Of a DNA stretch of 64,000 bases, positions 49,810-57,789 are shown piece by piece. Source of the DNA: Glycomyces lechevalierae (GTDB lineage: Bacteria; Actinomycetota; Actinomycetes; Mycobacteriales; Micromonosporaceae). Below the pieces are notes generated by a model. The model did no database searches. It saw only the letters and a list, made by a program, of their open reading frames with translations, and had not been told where the DNA came from. The stretch's first letter is position 1. Each line of letters starts with the position of its first letter. The position numbers were made by a program, and so were the translations under genes. Location of the stretch: NCBI RefSeq assembly GCF_027622945.1, contig NZ_JAPZVQ010000009.1:151286-215285 (forward strand), written 5' to 3'.

Positions 49810-50847
49810 ATGAGTGATGAGGCTGGGGCTGTTGCGGTGGCCGAGCAAGAGACGGCCGCGCCGGCGGAAAAGCCGCGCTGGTATCGGCGGCGGTGGGTGC
49901 GGTTCCTCTCGTGGGCCGGGACGGCCGGGGTGGTCGCGTACTCGCTGGAGCGGCTGTTCGGGCTGGAGACCAGGTGGCTGCTGGTCACGACCATCGCGTT
50001 CGTGCCCTACTTCATCCTGGCCGCGGTCGCCGGGCTCGGGCTCCAGTTGCTCGTCAGGCATTGGGCGGCCGCGATCGCCACGGGTGCGGCGGTGCTGGCG
50101 TTGGCGGCGGTGGTCGCGCCCAGGGTCATCCCGGATTCGCAGGCCGAGGCCTCGGGGCCCGAGCTGACCGTGATGTCCGTGAACCTCTATGTGGGGCAGG
50201 CGAACCTGCAGTACGTGATCGACCTGGTCGAGGAGCACGAGCCCGACCTGCTGAGCGTGCAGGAGCTGACCCCCGGCGCGGCGGAGGCGCTGGCCGGGCT
50301 CGGGCTCGATGAGCTGCTGCCGTACTCCGTGCAGGAACCGGACGAGCTCGCGGTCGGGACCGGGCTGTACTCCGTGCATCCGTTGGAGCGCATCGAGACC
50401 GTGGGCCGGGACGGCATCTTCTACCAGATCGGCGCCGAGATCGACCTCGGCGGCGGCGAGCAGGTGCGGTTCATGGCCGTGCACACCGCCGCGCCCGCCA
50501 CGCCGGAGCGGGTCCCGTTGTGGGAGGAGGACTTCGAGAACATGCCGCGCCCCGACGGCGGCGCGCCGTGGGTCCTCGCCGGGGACTTCAACGCGACCCT
50601 CGACCACGACGACATGCGCGAGCTGCTCGGCGCCGGGTACACCGACGCCGCCGAGGCGACCGGCGGCGGGCTCGACATGACCTGGCGTCCGATCGAGGGC
50701 GGCTACCTGAACGGGCTGGTCAAAGTGCCCGCGGTCGCGCTCGACCACGTGATCGCCGAAGAGGGCGTCGAGATCCTGGACTGGGAAGTGCTCGACAAGC
50801 AGGGCAGCGACCACGCGCCCGTGCTGGCCCGACTGCGCCTCCCCTGA
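49810..50847 (+). CDS. membrane-anchored endonuclease/exonuclease/phosphatase (EEP) family protein
   Basis: The 345-aa protein has two or three N-terminal membrane helices (FLSWAGTAGVVAYSLERLF, LVTTIAFVPYFILAAVAGLG, IATGAAVLALAAVVAP), then an EEP (DNase I-like) domain. LTVMSVNLYVGQANLQYVID, PDLLSVQELTPGAAEAL (metal Glu), VRFMAVHTAAPATPE, VLAGDFNATLDHDDM and GSDHAPVLARLRL (catalytic His) follow. The catalytic domain faces outward. Substrates of such proteins range from nucleic acid to phospholipids. The ATG at 49810 lies close after a small divergent frame. Confidence 0.9.
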   Translation: MSDEAGAVAVAEQETAAPAEKPRWYRRRWVRFLSWAGTAGVVAYSLERLFGLETRWLLVTTIAFVPYFILAAVAGLGLQLLVRHWAAAIATGAAVLALAAVVAPRVIPDSQAEASGPELTVMSVNLYVGQANLQYVIDLVEEHEPDLLSVQELTPGAAEALAGLGLDELLPYSVQEPDELAVGTGLYSVHPLERIETVGRDGIFYQIGAEIDLGGGEQVRFMAVHTAAPATPERVPLWEEDFENMPRPDGGAPWVLAGDFNATLDHDDMRELLGAGYTDAAEATGGGLDMTWRPIEGGYLNGLVKVPAVALDHVIAEEGVEILDWEVLDKQGSDHAPVLARLRLP

Positions 50848-50944
50848 TTCTCGGAGAAACTTTCCCGCTTGCGATGAATACCCGAGTGCCGCCTCGTCAT
50901 AGTGAGTGGAAGCAACAAACGTTCACTAGCGAAAGGCCGGCCCC

Positions 50945-51511
50945 ATGCGTCAGCTCATCATCACCGCGTTCATGTCCCTCGACGGCGTCATGGAGGCCCC
51001 CGGCGGCGAGGCCGGCTACCGCAACTCCGGTTGGACCTTCAAGGACATCGAGTTCGTGCCCGAGGCCTACGAGCTGAAGGAGCGCGAGCAGGCCGAGGCC
51101 GGGGCGCTGCTGCTCGGCCGGAAGTCCTACGAGGCGTTCGCGCCGGTGTGGCCGACCATGGTCGAGGAGTTCGCCGGGTACAACGCCATGCCCCGGTACG
51201 TGGTGTCGACGACCCTCGAGGAGCAGGACGAGCGCTGGCCCGCCACGATCCTCCGCTCGCTCGACGACGTCGCCGCCCTGAAGGAGACCGAGGGCGGCCC
51301 CATCTCGGTCCACGGCAGCGCCACGCTCGGACAGAGCCTCGCCGACGCCGGACTCGTGGACCGCTACCACCTGCTGGTCTTCCCGAAGCTCCTCGGCGCC
51401 GGGAAGCGGCTGTTCAGCGAGGCCGACAAGGACGCCCAGCTCCTCGAGCTCGTGGAGCACGAGGTGTACAAGAACGGCATCCAGAAGCAGATCTTCGACG
51501 TCGTGAAGTAG
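50945..51511 (+). CDS. dihydrofolate reductase/RibD C-terminal family protein
   Basis: The 188-aa protein has the DHFR-like fold of the RibD C-terminal domain. It starts RQLIITAFMSLDGVMEAPGG, continues with ALLLGRKSYEAFAPVWPTM and RYVVSTTLEEQ, then ISVHGSATLGQSLADAGLVD, and ends YHLLVFPKLLGAGKRLF. These stand-alone proteins (YyaP/YwjB-like) use NADPH but their substrate is unknown. It has a good ribosome site (GAAAGG). A hairpin between it and the converging GNAT gene serves both. Confidence 0.92.
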   Translation: MRQLIITAFMSLDGVMEAPGGEAGYRNSGWTFKDIEFVPEAYELKEREQAEAGALLLGRKSYEAFAPVWPTMVEEFAGYNAMPRYVVSTTLEEQDERWPATILRSLDDVAALKETEGGPISVHGSATLGQSLADAGLVDRYHLLVFPKLLGAGKRLFSEADKDAQLLELVEHEVYKNGIQKQIFDVVK

Positions 51512-51543
51512 GCGGCGCGGCCGAGTGGGCAGCGTCGGGCGTT

Positions 51544-51565
51544 GGGCCGGAAGCGATTCCGGCCC
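51544..51565. terminator. bidirectional hairpin
   Basis: A 9-bp perfect stem (GGGCCGGAA/TTCCGGCCC) with a GCGA tetraloop lies between two converging genes. Confidence 0.75.
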
Positions 51566-51580
51566 TTCCTGCTGTCCCCG

Positions 51581-52120
51581 TCAGTCGTCGGGGCTGTGGT
51601 CCTTGGGGAGCGTCAGCCGCGCGCACGGCAGTTCGGCGCCGCTGATCTCCTCGGTGCGGCGTTCGCCGTCCGGGACGAAGCCGTACCGCGTGTAGAAGCG
51701 GCGGCTGACCTCGTTGCCCTCGAGCTCCCACACCCGGATCGGCAGGAGTCCCTGCTCGGTGAGCCAGCGTTCGCCTTCGCGCATGAGGGCGCGGCCGGTG
51801 CCGCGGCTCCAGTGGTCCGGGTGGACGTAGAGCATGCGCACGTCGCCGGGGACGCCCGGACCGGCGTCCTCCTCGCTCGATTCGGTTCGGTCCCAGGTGA
51901 AGACGGCGAATCCGATGACGTACGGGCCTTTCTCGGCCACGAGCGTGAGTTCGAGGTCGGGATGCTCGGCGAGGTGGCGCACGTAGCGTTCGGAGGCCTC
52001 TTCGGGGAGCCCTGCGAGCACTTCGGCGTCGACCAGGCCGGCGTAGGCCGCGCGCCATGCGGCAGTGCGGATTTGCACCATCTCGTCGGCGTCGGCTGGG
52101 GTTGCCGTTCGGATCCTCAT
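51581..52120 (-). CDS. GNAT family N-acetyltransferase
   Basis: The 179-aa acetyltransferase starts IRTATPADADEMVQIRTAAW and AYAGLVDAEVLAGLP. The CoA-binding motif is VRMLYVHPDHWSRGTGRALM (RGTGRAL), and REGERWLTEQGLLPIRVWEL and RFYTRYGFVPDGE follow. The substrate is unknown; the closest pattern is the stand-alone RimI-like/YitH group. The ATG at 52120 fits the family start. It has its own promoter region of about 85 bases. Confidence 0.92.
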   Translation of the reverse strand: MRIRTATPADADEMVQIRTAAWRAAYAGLVDAEVLAGLPEEASERYVRHLAEHPDLELTLVAEKGPYVIGFAVFTWDRTESSEEDAGPGVPGDVRMLYVHPDHWSRGTGRALMREGERWLTEQGLLPIRVWELEGNEVSRRFYTRYGFVPDGERRTEEISGAELPCARLTLPKDHSPDD

Positions 52121-52207
52121 GTCTACCAACCGTGCCCGAAGGTCCACAGGAAAGCAACCATTGGCGCGCGATCAATTGCCGGAGCAACCCGTCTGTGCAA
52201 GAAGTGT

Positions 52208-53182
52208 CTAGTCGACGGGCGATTCCAGGAGCCGCAGGCTGCGTGACGTGGCGTCCACCGCTGCCAGGGTGCCGATGGGCATCGGGAGGTTGGGCCCGGT
52301 GTGTCCGAAGTCGACACCCGCTAGGACGGGGAAGTCGTAGTCGCCGAGGACGTCGAGCACGATGTCCTTCACCGTGAACGGGCCGAACGGGGCTTCGGCG
52401 GGGATCTCCACGTCGAGGGGGATGCCGACGACCATGGCGCCGACGCGGTCGAAGACGCCGTGCATGCGCAGGACGTGCAGCTGGTTCCAGACGTGGCCGA
52501 GGTTGCGGCCCACGTCCTCCCAGAAGAAGATCGCGCCGTCCCAGGTGTCGGGGGCGAGCGGGTACGGGGAGGCCTGGACGTTGATGAGGCGGTCGAGGAG
52601 GCCGCCGACGAGCCGGCCGGTGGCCTGGCCCGGTTTCCATGTCTCCCAGGTGTTGTCGGCGGGGAGGTCGACCTCGTCGAGTTTGCCGGTGAGGAGGTCG
52701 AGCACGAGCTCGTTCGTGACGGCCTGGCGCTGGGCGGCGGCGTCGGTCCGGCCGCCGAAGGAGGGGGCGAGGTCGGTGTGGAATCCGACGAGGCCCGTCC
52801 GAGCGTGGATCGCGAGGTGGAGGGCGGTGATGTCGCTGTAGCCGAGAAGGGGCTTGGGGTCGCGGCGGACGGCGTCGTAGTCGATGCGGTCGAGGTAGGC
52901 GGTGGTGGCGTTGCCGCCGGTGAAGGAGACGATCGCGCGGACCTCGGGGTCGTTGAGGAGACCGTTGAGCTCGGCGGCCTGGACCTCGGGCGGGGCGGCG
53001 CGCCAGAAATGGGTGTCGGCGTTCTCGACGAGGGGCGTGACCCGCACGTTGAAGCCCGCGGCCTCGAACGCGGCGACGGCGGCGTCGAGCTCGTCGCGCC
53101 GGCTGGCGGTGCGCGGGCCGGAGAGGGCGGCGACGGCGATCGTGTCGCCGTGGTGGAGTCGCTTGGGCCGCAAGGGTTCCAT
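52208..53182 (-). CDS. LD-carboxypeptidase (S66 family, LdcA/MccF type)
   Basis: The 324-aa serine peptidase of family S66 carries nucleophile Ser in LLGYSDITALHLAIHA, Glu in GAIFFWEDVGRNLGHVW and His in GVDFGHTGPNLPMPIGT, completing the Ser-Glu-His triad. The N-terminus, HHGDTIAVAALSGPRTASRRDE, is standard. It lacks a signal peptide, so it acts inside the cell on LD-muropeptides or on aminoacyl-nucleotide antibiotics (MccF-like immunity). The ATG at 53182 is chosen since GGAGG is at the right distance; ATG 53197 is the alternative. Confidence 0.92.
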   Translation of the reverse strand: MEPLRPKRLHHGDTIAVAALSGPRTASRRDELDAAVAAFEAAGFNVRVTPLVENADTHFWRAAPPEVQAAELNGLLNDPEVRAIVSFTGGNATTAYLDRIDYDAVRRDPKPLLGYSDITALHLAIHARTGLVGFHTDLAPSFGGRTDAAAQRQAVTNELVLDLLTGKLDEVDLPADNTWETWKPGQATGRLVGGLLDRLINVQASPYPLAPDTWDGAIFFWEDVGRNLGHVWNQLHVLRMHGVFDRVGAMVVGIPLDVEIPAEAPFGPFTVKDIVLDVLGDYDFPVLAGVDFGHTGPNLPMPIGTLAAVDATSRSLRLLESPVD

Positions 53183-53266
53183 GTGTTCTGCCTCCATCGG
53201 TGCGGGAGCGGGGCCGCCCACAGCCTACGGCTGGGGCGGCCCCGGTGCAATGCCTGAGTGCAAGCG

Positions 53267-54370
53267 TTATCGGCGGGCGAGGGCGGGTTCGCGGACGGCC
53301 TCGGCGGTGTCCTGCGCGCCGTCCAAGGCCGCGGTGCGCTTGCGGGCCTTACGGACCTGGAGGGCGATCCCGGCGGCCGCGACGAGGATCGAGGCCGCGA
53401 AGCCGGCGAGGGAGGCCGCGTCCGGGGCGACGAAGGACTGGCCGCGCACGGCCTGGACCACGGCGGTCGCGAAGACGCCCAGGTAGCCGACCGCGAGCCA
53501 GCGGACGACGGCGGCGCGGACGCGCTCGTCGCGCAGCCAGGCGCGGCGGGCGGCGAGAAGGCCGAGGAGCATCGCGACGCCGACCAGGACCTGGATGCCG
53601 TGCAGGCCGATGAAGTGGGGGACGCGCATGTCGCCGCCGGTGGTGGACCAGCCGGTGAGGAACATGCCGTTGCCGTCCAGGTCGCCGACGCCGTGCCCGG
53701 CGTTCAGCGGGACCTCGGTCCCGTTGGCGTCCACGGCGGTGCGCTTGCCCTGGCCGCCGACGGTGACGATGAAGAACGCGGCGAACATGCCCAGGCTCGA
53801 CAGCAGCAGGCCCCAGCGGACGACCGCGGTGACGGCCTTGTCGCCGATGCGCTGGAACAGGACGATCACGGCGATGACCAGGTTGGCCAGGAACATGACC
53901 GGCACGAACTGGAACGCGAGCTGCACGACCTGGTTGAACGCGCCTTCGGAGGCGTTGAAGTGGCTGTAGGTGCCGGCGGCGGCCGCCGCGACGATCACGC
54001 CGACCTCGGCGGCGCTGATGACGGCGAAGAGCGTGCCGAAGGCCCAGCCGGTGCGGCGGAGCTTCGTCATGTGGGAGAGCAGCCAGGCGAGCGACAGGCA
54101 GTAGGTGAAGAACGAGAAGCCGAACTTGAACGACTTGATCCAGACGCTCTCGCCTTGGATGGTGCGGTCGTCGAACGGGATCGCGAGGAGCGAGGCGAGG
54201 GCGACGACGCCGCACGCGATGCCGAGGATCAGGAGCGGGCGGTGCCAGCGGCGGCCGCCTTCGGTGAGCGCGAGGCCGGAGGCGGCGACCTTCTCGGTGA
54301 CGATGTCGACGGCTGCGGCGCGGCGGTGGCGGGAGGGGCTGACCTGCGGGGTCACGGGCGTCTTGTTCAT
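53267..54370 (-). CDS. polytopic membrane protein, unrecognised
   Basis: The 367-aa protein has a cytoplasmic basic N-terminus of about 45 residues and about eight membrane helices: LLILGIACGVVALASLLAIP, SFFTYCLSLAWLLSHM, GTLFAVISAAEVGVIVAAAAAG, VVQLAFQFVPVMFLANLVIAV and later GIQVLVGVAMLLGLLAARR. Several His (LSHM, YSHFNASEG, RVPHFIGLHG) recall heme- or metal-binding membrane proteins. The family is not recognised with confidence. The C-terminal tail is Arg/Ala-rich. The ATG at 54370 is the first good start. It is a single gene, divergent from the histidine phosphatase gene. Confidence 0.82.
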   Translation of the reverse strand: MNKTPVTPQVSPSRHRRAAAVDIVTEKVAASGLALTEGGRRWHRPLLILGIACGVVALASLLAIPFDDRTIQGESVWIKSFKFGFSFFTYCLSLAWLLSHMTKLRRTGWAFGTLFAVISAAEVGVIVAAAAAGTYSHFNASEGAFNQVVQLAFQFVPVMFLANLVIAVIVLFQRIGDKAVTAVVRWGLLLSSLGMFAAFFIVTVGGQGKRTAVDANGTEVPLNAGHGVGDLDGNGMFLTGWSTTGGDMRVPHFIGLHGIQVLVGVAMLLGLLAARRAWLRDERVRAAVVRWLAVGYLGVFATAVVQAVRGQSFVAPDAASLAGFAASILVAAAGIALQVRKARKRTAALDGAQDTAEAVREPALARR

Positions 54371-54466
54371 GGGTACGACGGTATTGGGGTTCGCGTTGCG
54401 GCACATTGACGTTCACCGCCGAATAAAGGGTGGGGCCAGCCTTACCCCCGCCGCTACGCTGCGGCG

Positions 54467-55081
54467 ATGGGAATCGTGTACGTGGTGCAGCACGGCGAGA
54501 AGGCGCGCGAGCCGCGCGAGCCGGGCGATCCGGGGCTGACGGCGCGGGGCCGGGAGCAGGCGAGACTCGCCGCGGAGTGGCTGCGGGACAAGGGGTTGCG
54601 GGCGGTGTTCGCGAGCCCGCTGCGGCGGGCACGGCAGACCGCGGAGGCGGTCGCGGCGGTGACGGGCCTGCCGGTGCGGGTCGACGCGCGGGTGACGGAG
54701 CGGATGAACTGGGACGGCAGTGTGCCGGCGGAGCGGTTCTTCGCGGACTGGGCGCGCGCGAGCGAGGACCGGGATTTCGTTCCGGCCGTGGGGGATTCGT
54801 CGCGGGCGGCGGGGGCGCGGTTCCGGGCGTTCTTGGAAGAGCACAGTCTGGTCGAGCGCGGGGAGGAGTTCGGCGCGGACGGGCCGATCGCGGTGGCCTG
54901 CCACGGCGGCGTGACGGTGGACCTGCTGCGGACGCTGCTCGGCGATGCGGCGGTGCCGGAGGCGCTGTTGCGGGAGGGCGTGCCGTCGGGGGCGATCACG
55001 GTGATCGACGGCCTGCGGCCGATCGCGATCGCCGAGACGGGGCATCTGGCGGGCCTGGAGACGGAGCACCGCGCCGGGTAA
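54467..55081 (+). CDS. histidine phosphatase family protein
   Basis: The 204-aa phosphoglycerate-mutase-like phosphatase has motif VYVVQHGEKAREP at the N-terminus, where the phospho-His is kept but the usual preceding Arg is Gln. It continues GLTARGREQARLAAEWL, FASPLRRARQTAEAVA and IAVACHGGVTVDLL (second His). The fold and the other residues are intact, so the enzyme may still be active; Q-H-G variants exist in COG0406. The substrate is unknown. It is single. Confidence 0.88.
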   Translation: MGIVYVVQHGEKAREPREPGDPGLTARGREQARLAAEWLRDKGLRAVFASPLRRARQTAEAVAAVTGLPVRVDARVTERMNWDGSVPAERFFADWARASEDRDFVPAVGDSSRAAGARFRAFLEEHSLVERGEEFGADGPIAVACHGGVTVDLLRTLLGDAAVPEALLREGVPSGAITVIDGLRPIAIAETGHLAGLETEHRAG

Positions 55082-55265
55082 GACCGGCGGCAGCTCGGGA
55101 AGTCTCCCGCCGCGATTGCCGTCCACAAACCCCCACCCACCACTGGAGGGGAAAGATCGTGGGGCCAGCGTCGCAGCCGGGTCCGACAAAAACCGGCCGC
55201 GATCGGCGCCGGCGGCCGAAATGTCACCCGAAGAGAGGACGCACCGCGACGGCGTCTCGCGAAGC

Positions 55266-55380
55266 GCTCGGGGCTCGGCACGGCTCGGGGCTCGGGGCTC
55301 GGCTCGGCTCGACTCGGGGCTCGGCTCGGGGCTCGGCTCGGCTCGGGGCTCGGCTCGGCTCGGCTCGGCTCGGCTCGGGC
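55266..55380. repeat. GGCTC/GGGCTC simple repeat
   Basis: About 115 bases are made of GGCTC units, some with extra G (GGGGCTC). This is a slippage-prone microsatellite. It codes for nothing sensible in any frame. Confidence 0.95.
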
Positions 55381-55450
55381 GGATTGTACCGATCCGGGGC
55401 CTCACATTCACCCTGCTCCGATCATGTTTCGGGTTGCGCAGTGGCGAATT

Positions 55451-55470
55451 TTAGACGAAGTGCGGTCTAA
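55451..55470. promoter_or_regulatory. possible operator upstream of the GH92 gene
   Basis: TTAGAC and GTCTAA form an inverted repeat with an 8-base spacer, 40 bases before the GH92 ATG, in a locally A/T-rich stretch. Confidence 0.4.
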
Positions 55471-55509
55471 CGCTTGCGCGTTCATCCAGCCGTAACGAGG
55501 ATGTGACCC

Positions 55510-57789
55510 ATGACATCTAACCTCGGTCGCATCTTGGACTCAGTGGACCCCTTCATCGGCACGGAACCGGCCGATCTGCCCGCGGCGCAGGGACTGGCCG
55601 CCAGCTGGTGGTGGCCGAAAGCCCAAGTCGGGAACACCCACCCCGGCGCCTGCCACCCGCTCGGCATGGTCTCCGCCTGCGCCTGCTCCGGGGCCTACCC
55701 CACCGGCTACGGCCGCTACGGCATGTCCACCGAGGGCGCCCCCGCCCCCATCTACGACGACTACCTGGCCAGCGGCTTCACCCACTTCCAGCAGTCCGGC
55801 ACCGGCGCGATCCGCAAGTACTACAACTACTTCCGCGTCACCCCGATGATCGAGCCGCTCGACGCGCTGGGCACCCGCTGGAAGCTCGAAGACGAGGCCG
55901 CCGAGCCCGGCTACTACGCCGCGACCCTCGAGAACGGCATCCGCTGCGAGCTCACCGTCGGCGAGAAGACCGCCGTGCACCGCTACACGTTCCCCGAGTC
56001 GTCCTCGGCGCGCGTCGTCCTCGACTTCTCGTACGGCGGCCTCGCGATCGAGCACGGCACCACGGTCCCCCTCCGCGCCGGCCTCGAAAGCCTCGGCCAG
56101 GGCTGCGCGCAGGGCACGGTGGTCATGGAGGGCATCCCGCTTTCCGTGTACATCGACTCGGACACGCCGAAGGCCTGGCGCCAGCTCGTCTGGTACGACC
56201 GCCGCCGCGTCGACGGCGGCACCCGCCTCGACTTCGACTACATCCGCCGCACCACCTTGCGCCCCTTCGGCCTCATGTTCATGGGCCCGGCCCGCGCCGG
56301 CCAGACCGTCGAGATCCGCATGGGCTTCTCGATGCGCGGCACCGACCAGGCCCGCCGCAACCTCGAGCAGGCCCTACCCGGCGGGTTCGAGAACGGCTTC
56401 GAGCGCGTGCGCGCCCAGACCCACGACGTGTGGGCCGGGTACGCCGCCCAGGTCGAGGTCGACGGCGGCACCCCCGAGCGGCGCACCGTGTTCGCCACGA
56501 GCCTCTACCACTCGCTCATCAAGCCCTGCTTCGCCGAGGACGAGAGCCCGTTCTGGCCTTCCAAGGGCCCCTTCGTGTTCGACATCGCGACGATGTGGGA
56601 CATGTACAAGACCCAGTTCCCGCTGCTCACCGCCCTCGACCCGGTCAAGGGCGCGTCGATGCTCGAATCGCTCGTGCGCATCGCCGAGGAGGAAGGCAAC
56701 CTCCCCATCGGCTACCGCATGGCGCGCGGCTCCGACCGGTTCTTCCGCCAGGCCTCCGCCCTCGCCCACACCGTGCTCGCGGACGGCTACCAGCTCGGCC
56801 TCGAAGGCCTCGAATGGGACTGGGCCCTCGTCCACATGCAGGACGACCTGCGGCGCGGCTACGGCGAGGACTTCGCCGAACGCGGCATCGTGCACCCGAT
56901 CAGCCACACCCTCGACCTCGCGTCCGGCTACTGGTGCACGGCGATCGTCGCGCGCGGCCTCGGCGACCACCGGCTCGCCGACGAGCTCGAGGCGAAGGCC
57001 CGCAACTGGGCCAACGCGTTCGGCGGCGACGGCCTCCTGCGCGACTCGAGCTTCTACGAGGGCGGGCGCTGGAACTACTCGTTCCGGCTCCTGCACGACA
57101 TGGCCGCCCGCATCAAGCTGGCGGGCGGCGACAAGGCCTTCACCGCGATCCTCGACCGCTTCTTCGGGTTCGGGGCCGTGCCGGTCACCCAGCTCGGCGT
57201 GCCGCCTTTCGGCCCCGAGTTCGCGATCGGCCAGGACCTCAACCGCTTCGAGGGCCTGAACAACGAGCCCGACATGGAGGCTCCTTGGGCCTACCACTAC
57301 GCGGGCCGGCCCGACCGCACCGCCGAGGTCGTGCACGCCGCGCTCGCGTACCAGTTCGGGACCGGCCGCGGCGGCCTGCCCGGCAACGACGACTCCGGGG
57401 CGCTCTCGTCGTGGTACGTGTGGGCCTCCCTGGGGCTCTTCCCGGTCGCCGGCCAGAACCTGTTCCTGGTCAACGCCCCCGCGTTCGGCGGCGCGAGCCT
57501 CCGCTTCGGCGGCAACGACTTCGAGCTGGTGACCACCGGCCACGTCGAGTCCGGCATCGGCGAGGACGCCGCCGGATCGACCGCGCAGTACGTCCAGTCC
57601 GCCCGCTTCAACGGGAAACCGCTGGACCACGGGTTCCTCACCGGCAACCAGCTGCACGGCGGCGGGCGGCTGGAGATCGAGCTCGGCCCCGAACCGTCCG
57701 ACTGGGCGACGAAGATGCGCCCGCCGTCCGCCTCCGACCGGCACCCCGAATGGGGCGGCGGGGCCCGACTCCAGGAGTTCCTACCGTGA
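55510..57789 (+). CDS. glycoside hydrolase family 92 (alpha-mannosidase)
   Basis: The 759-aa enzyme of GH92 is an inverting, Ca2+-dependent alpha-mannosidase family. It begins VDPFIGTEPADLPAAQGLAA and NTHPGACHPLGMVSACA. The catalytic domain has ATMWDMYKTQFPLLTALDP, FRLLHDMAAR, QDLNRFEGLNNEPDMEAPWA and the strong GH92 block GRGGLPGNDDSGALSSWYVW with catalytic Asp pair, then ASLGLFPVAGQNLFLV. It lacks a signal peptide, unusual for GH92 in Gram-positive bacteria, so it may act inside the cell. The ATG at 55510 has GAGG 9 bases ahead. The stop overlaps the GTG of the glycosyltransferase, so both are made together. Confidence 0.92.
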   Translation: MTSNLGRILDSVDPFIGTEPADLPAAQGLAASWWWPKAQVGNTHPGACHPLGMVSACACSGAYPTGYGRYGMSTEGAPAPIYDDYLASGFTHFQQSGTGAIRKYYNYFRVTPMIEPLDALGTRWKLEDEAAEPGYYAATLENGIRCELTVGEKTAVHRYTFPESSSARVVLDFSYGGLAIEHGTTVPLRAGLESLGQGCAQGTVVMEGIPLSVYIDSDTPKAWRQLVWYDRRRVDGGTRLDFDYIRRTTLRPFGLMFMGPARAGQTVEIRMGFSMRGTDQARRNLEQALPGGFENGFERVRAQTHDVWAGYAAQVEVDGGTPERRTVFATSLYHSLIKPCFAEDESPFWPSKGPFVFDIATMWDMYKTQFPLLTALDPVKGASMLESLVRIAEEEGNLPIGYRMARGSDRFFRQASALAHTVLADGYQLGLEGLEWDWALVHMQDDLRRGYGEDFAERGIVHPISHTLDLASGYWCTAIVARGLGDHRLADELEAKARNWANAFGGDGLLRDSSFYEGGRWNYSFRLLHDMAARIKLAGGDKAFTAILDRFFGFGAVPVTQLGVPPFGPEFAIGQDLNRFEGLNNEPDMEAPWAYHYAGRPDRTAEVVHAALAYQFGTGRGGLPGNDDSGALSSWYVWASLGLFPVAGQNLFLVNAPAFGGASLRFGGNDFELVTTGHVESGIGEDAAGSTAQYVQSARFNGKPLDHGFLTGNQLHGGGRLEIELGPEPSDWATKMRPPSASDRHPEWGGGARLQEFLP

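Larger units (their letters stand above)
55082..55509 (+). other. GH92 leader region with simple repeats
   Basis: No gene is seen in this 428-base gap. It holds the GGCTC simple repeat and a small palindrome close to the GH92 start, described separately. Confidence 0.5.

Noticed and set aside
55266..55380. CRISPR-like array
   Set aside because: Units are 5-7 bases without spacers; this is a simple microsatellite.
55608..57785. Long plus-strand open frame ahead of the glycosyltransferase, overlapping GH92
   Set aside because: It is an out-of-phase shadow of the GH92 gene made mostly of Arg/Pro/Ala. Only the part from GTG 57786 has a glycosyltransferase fold.
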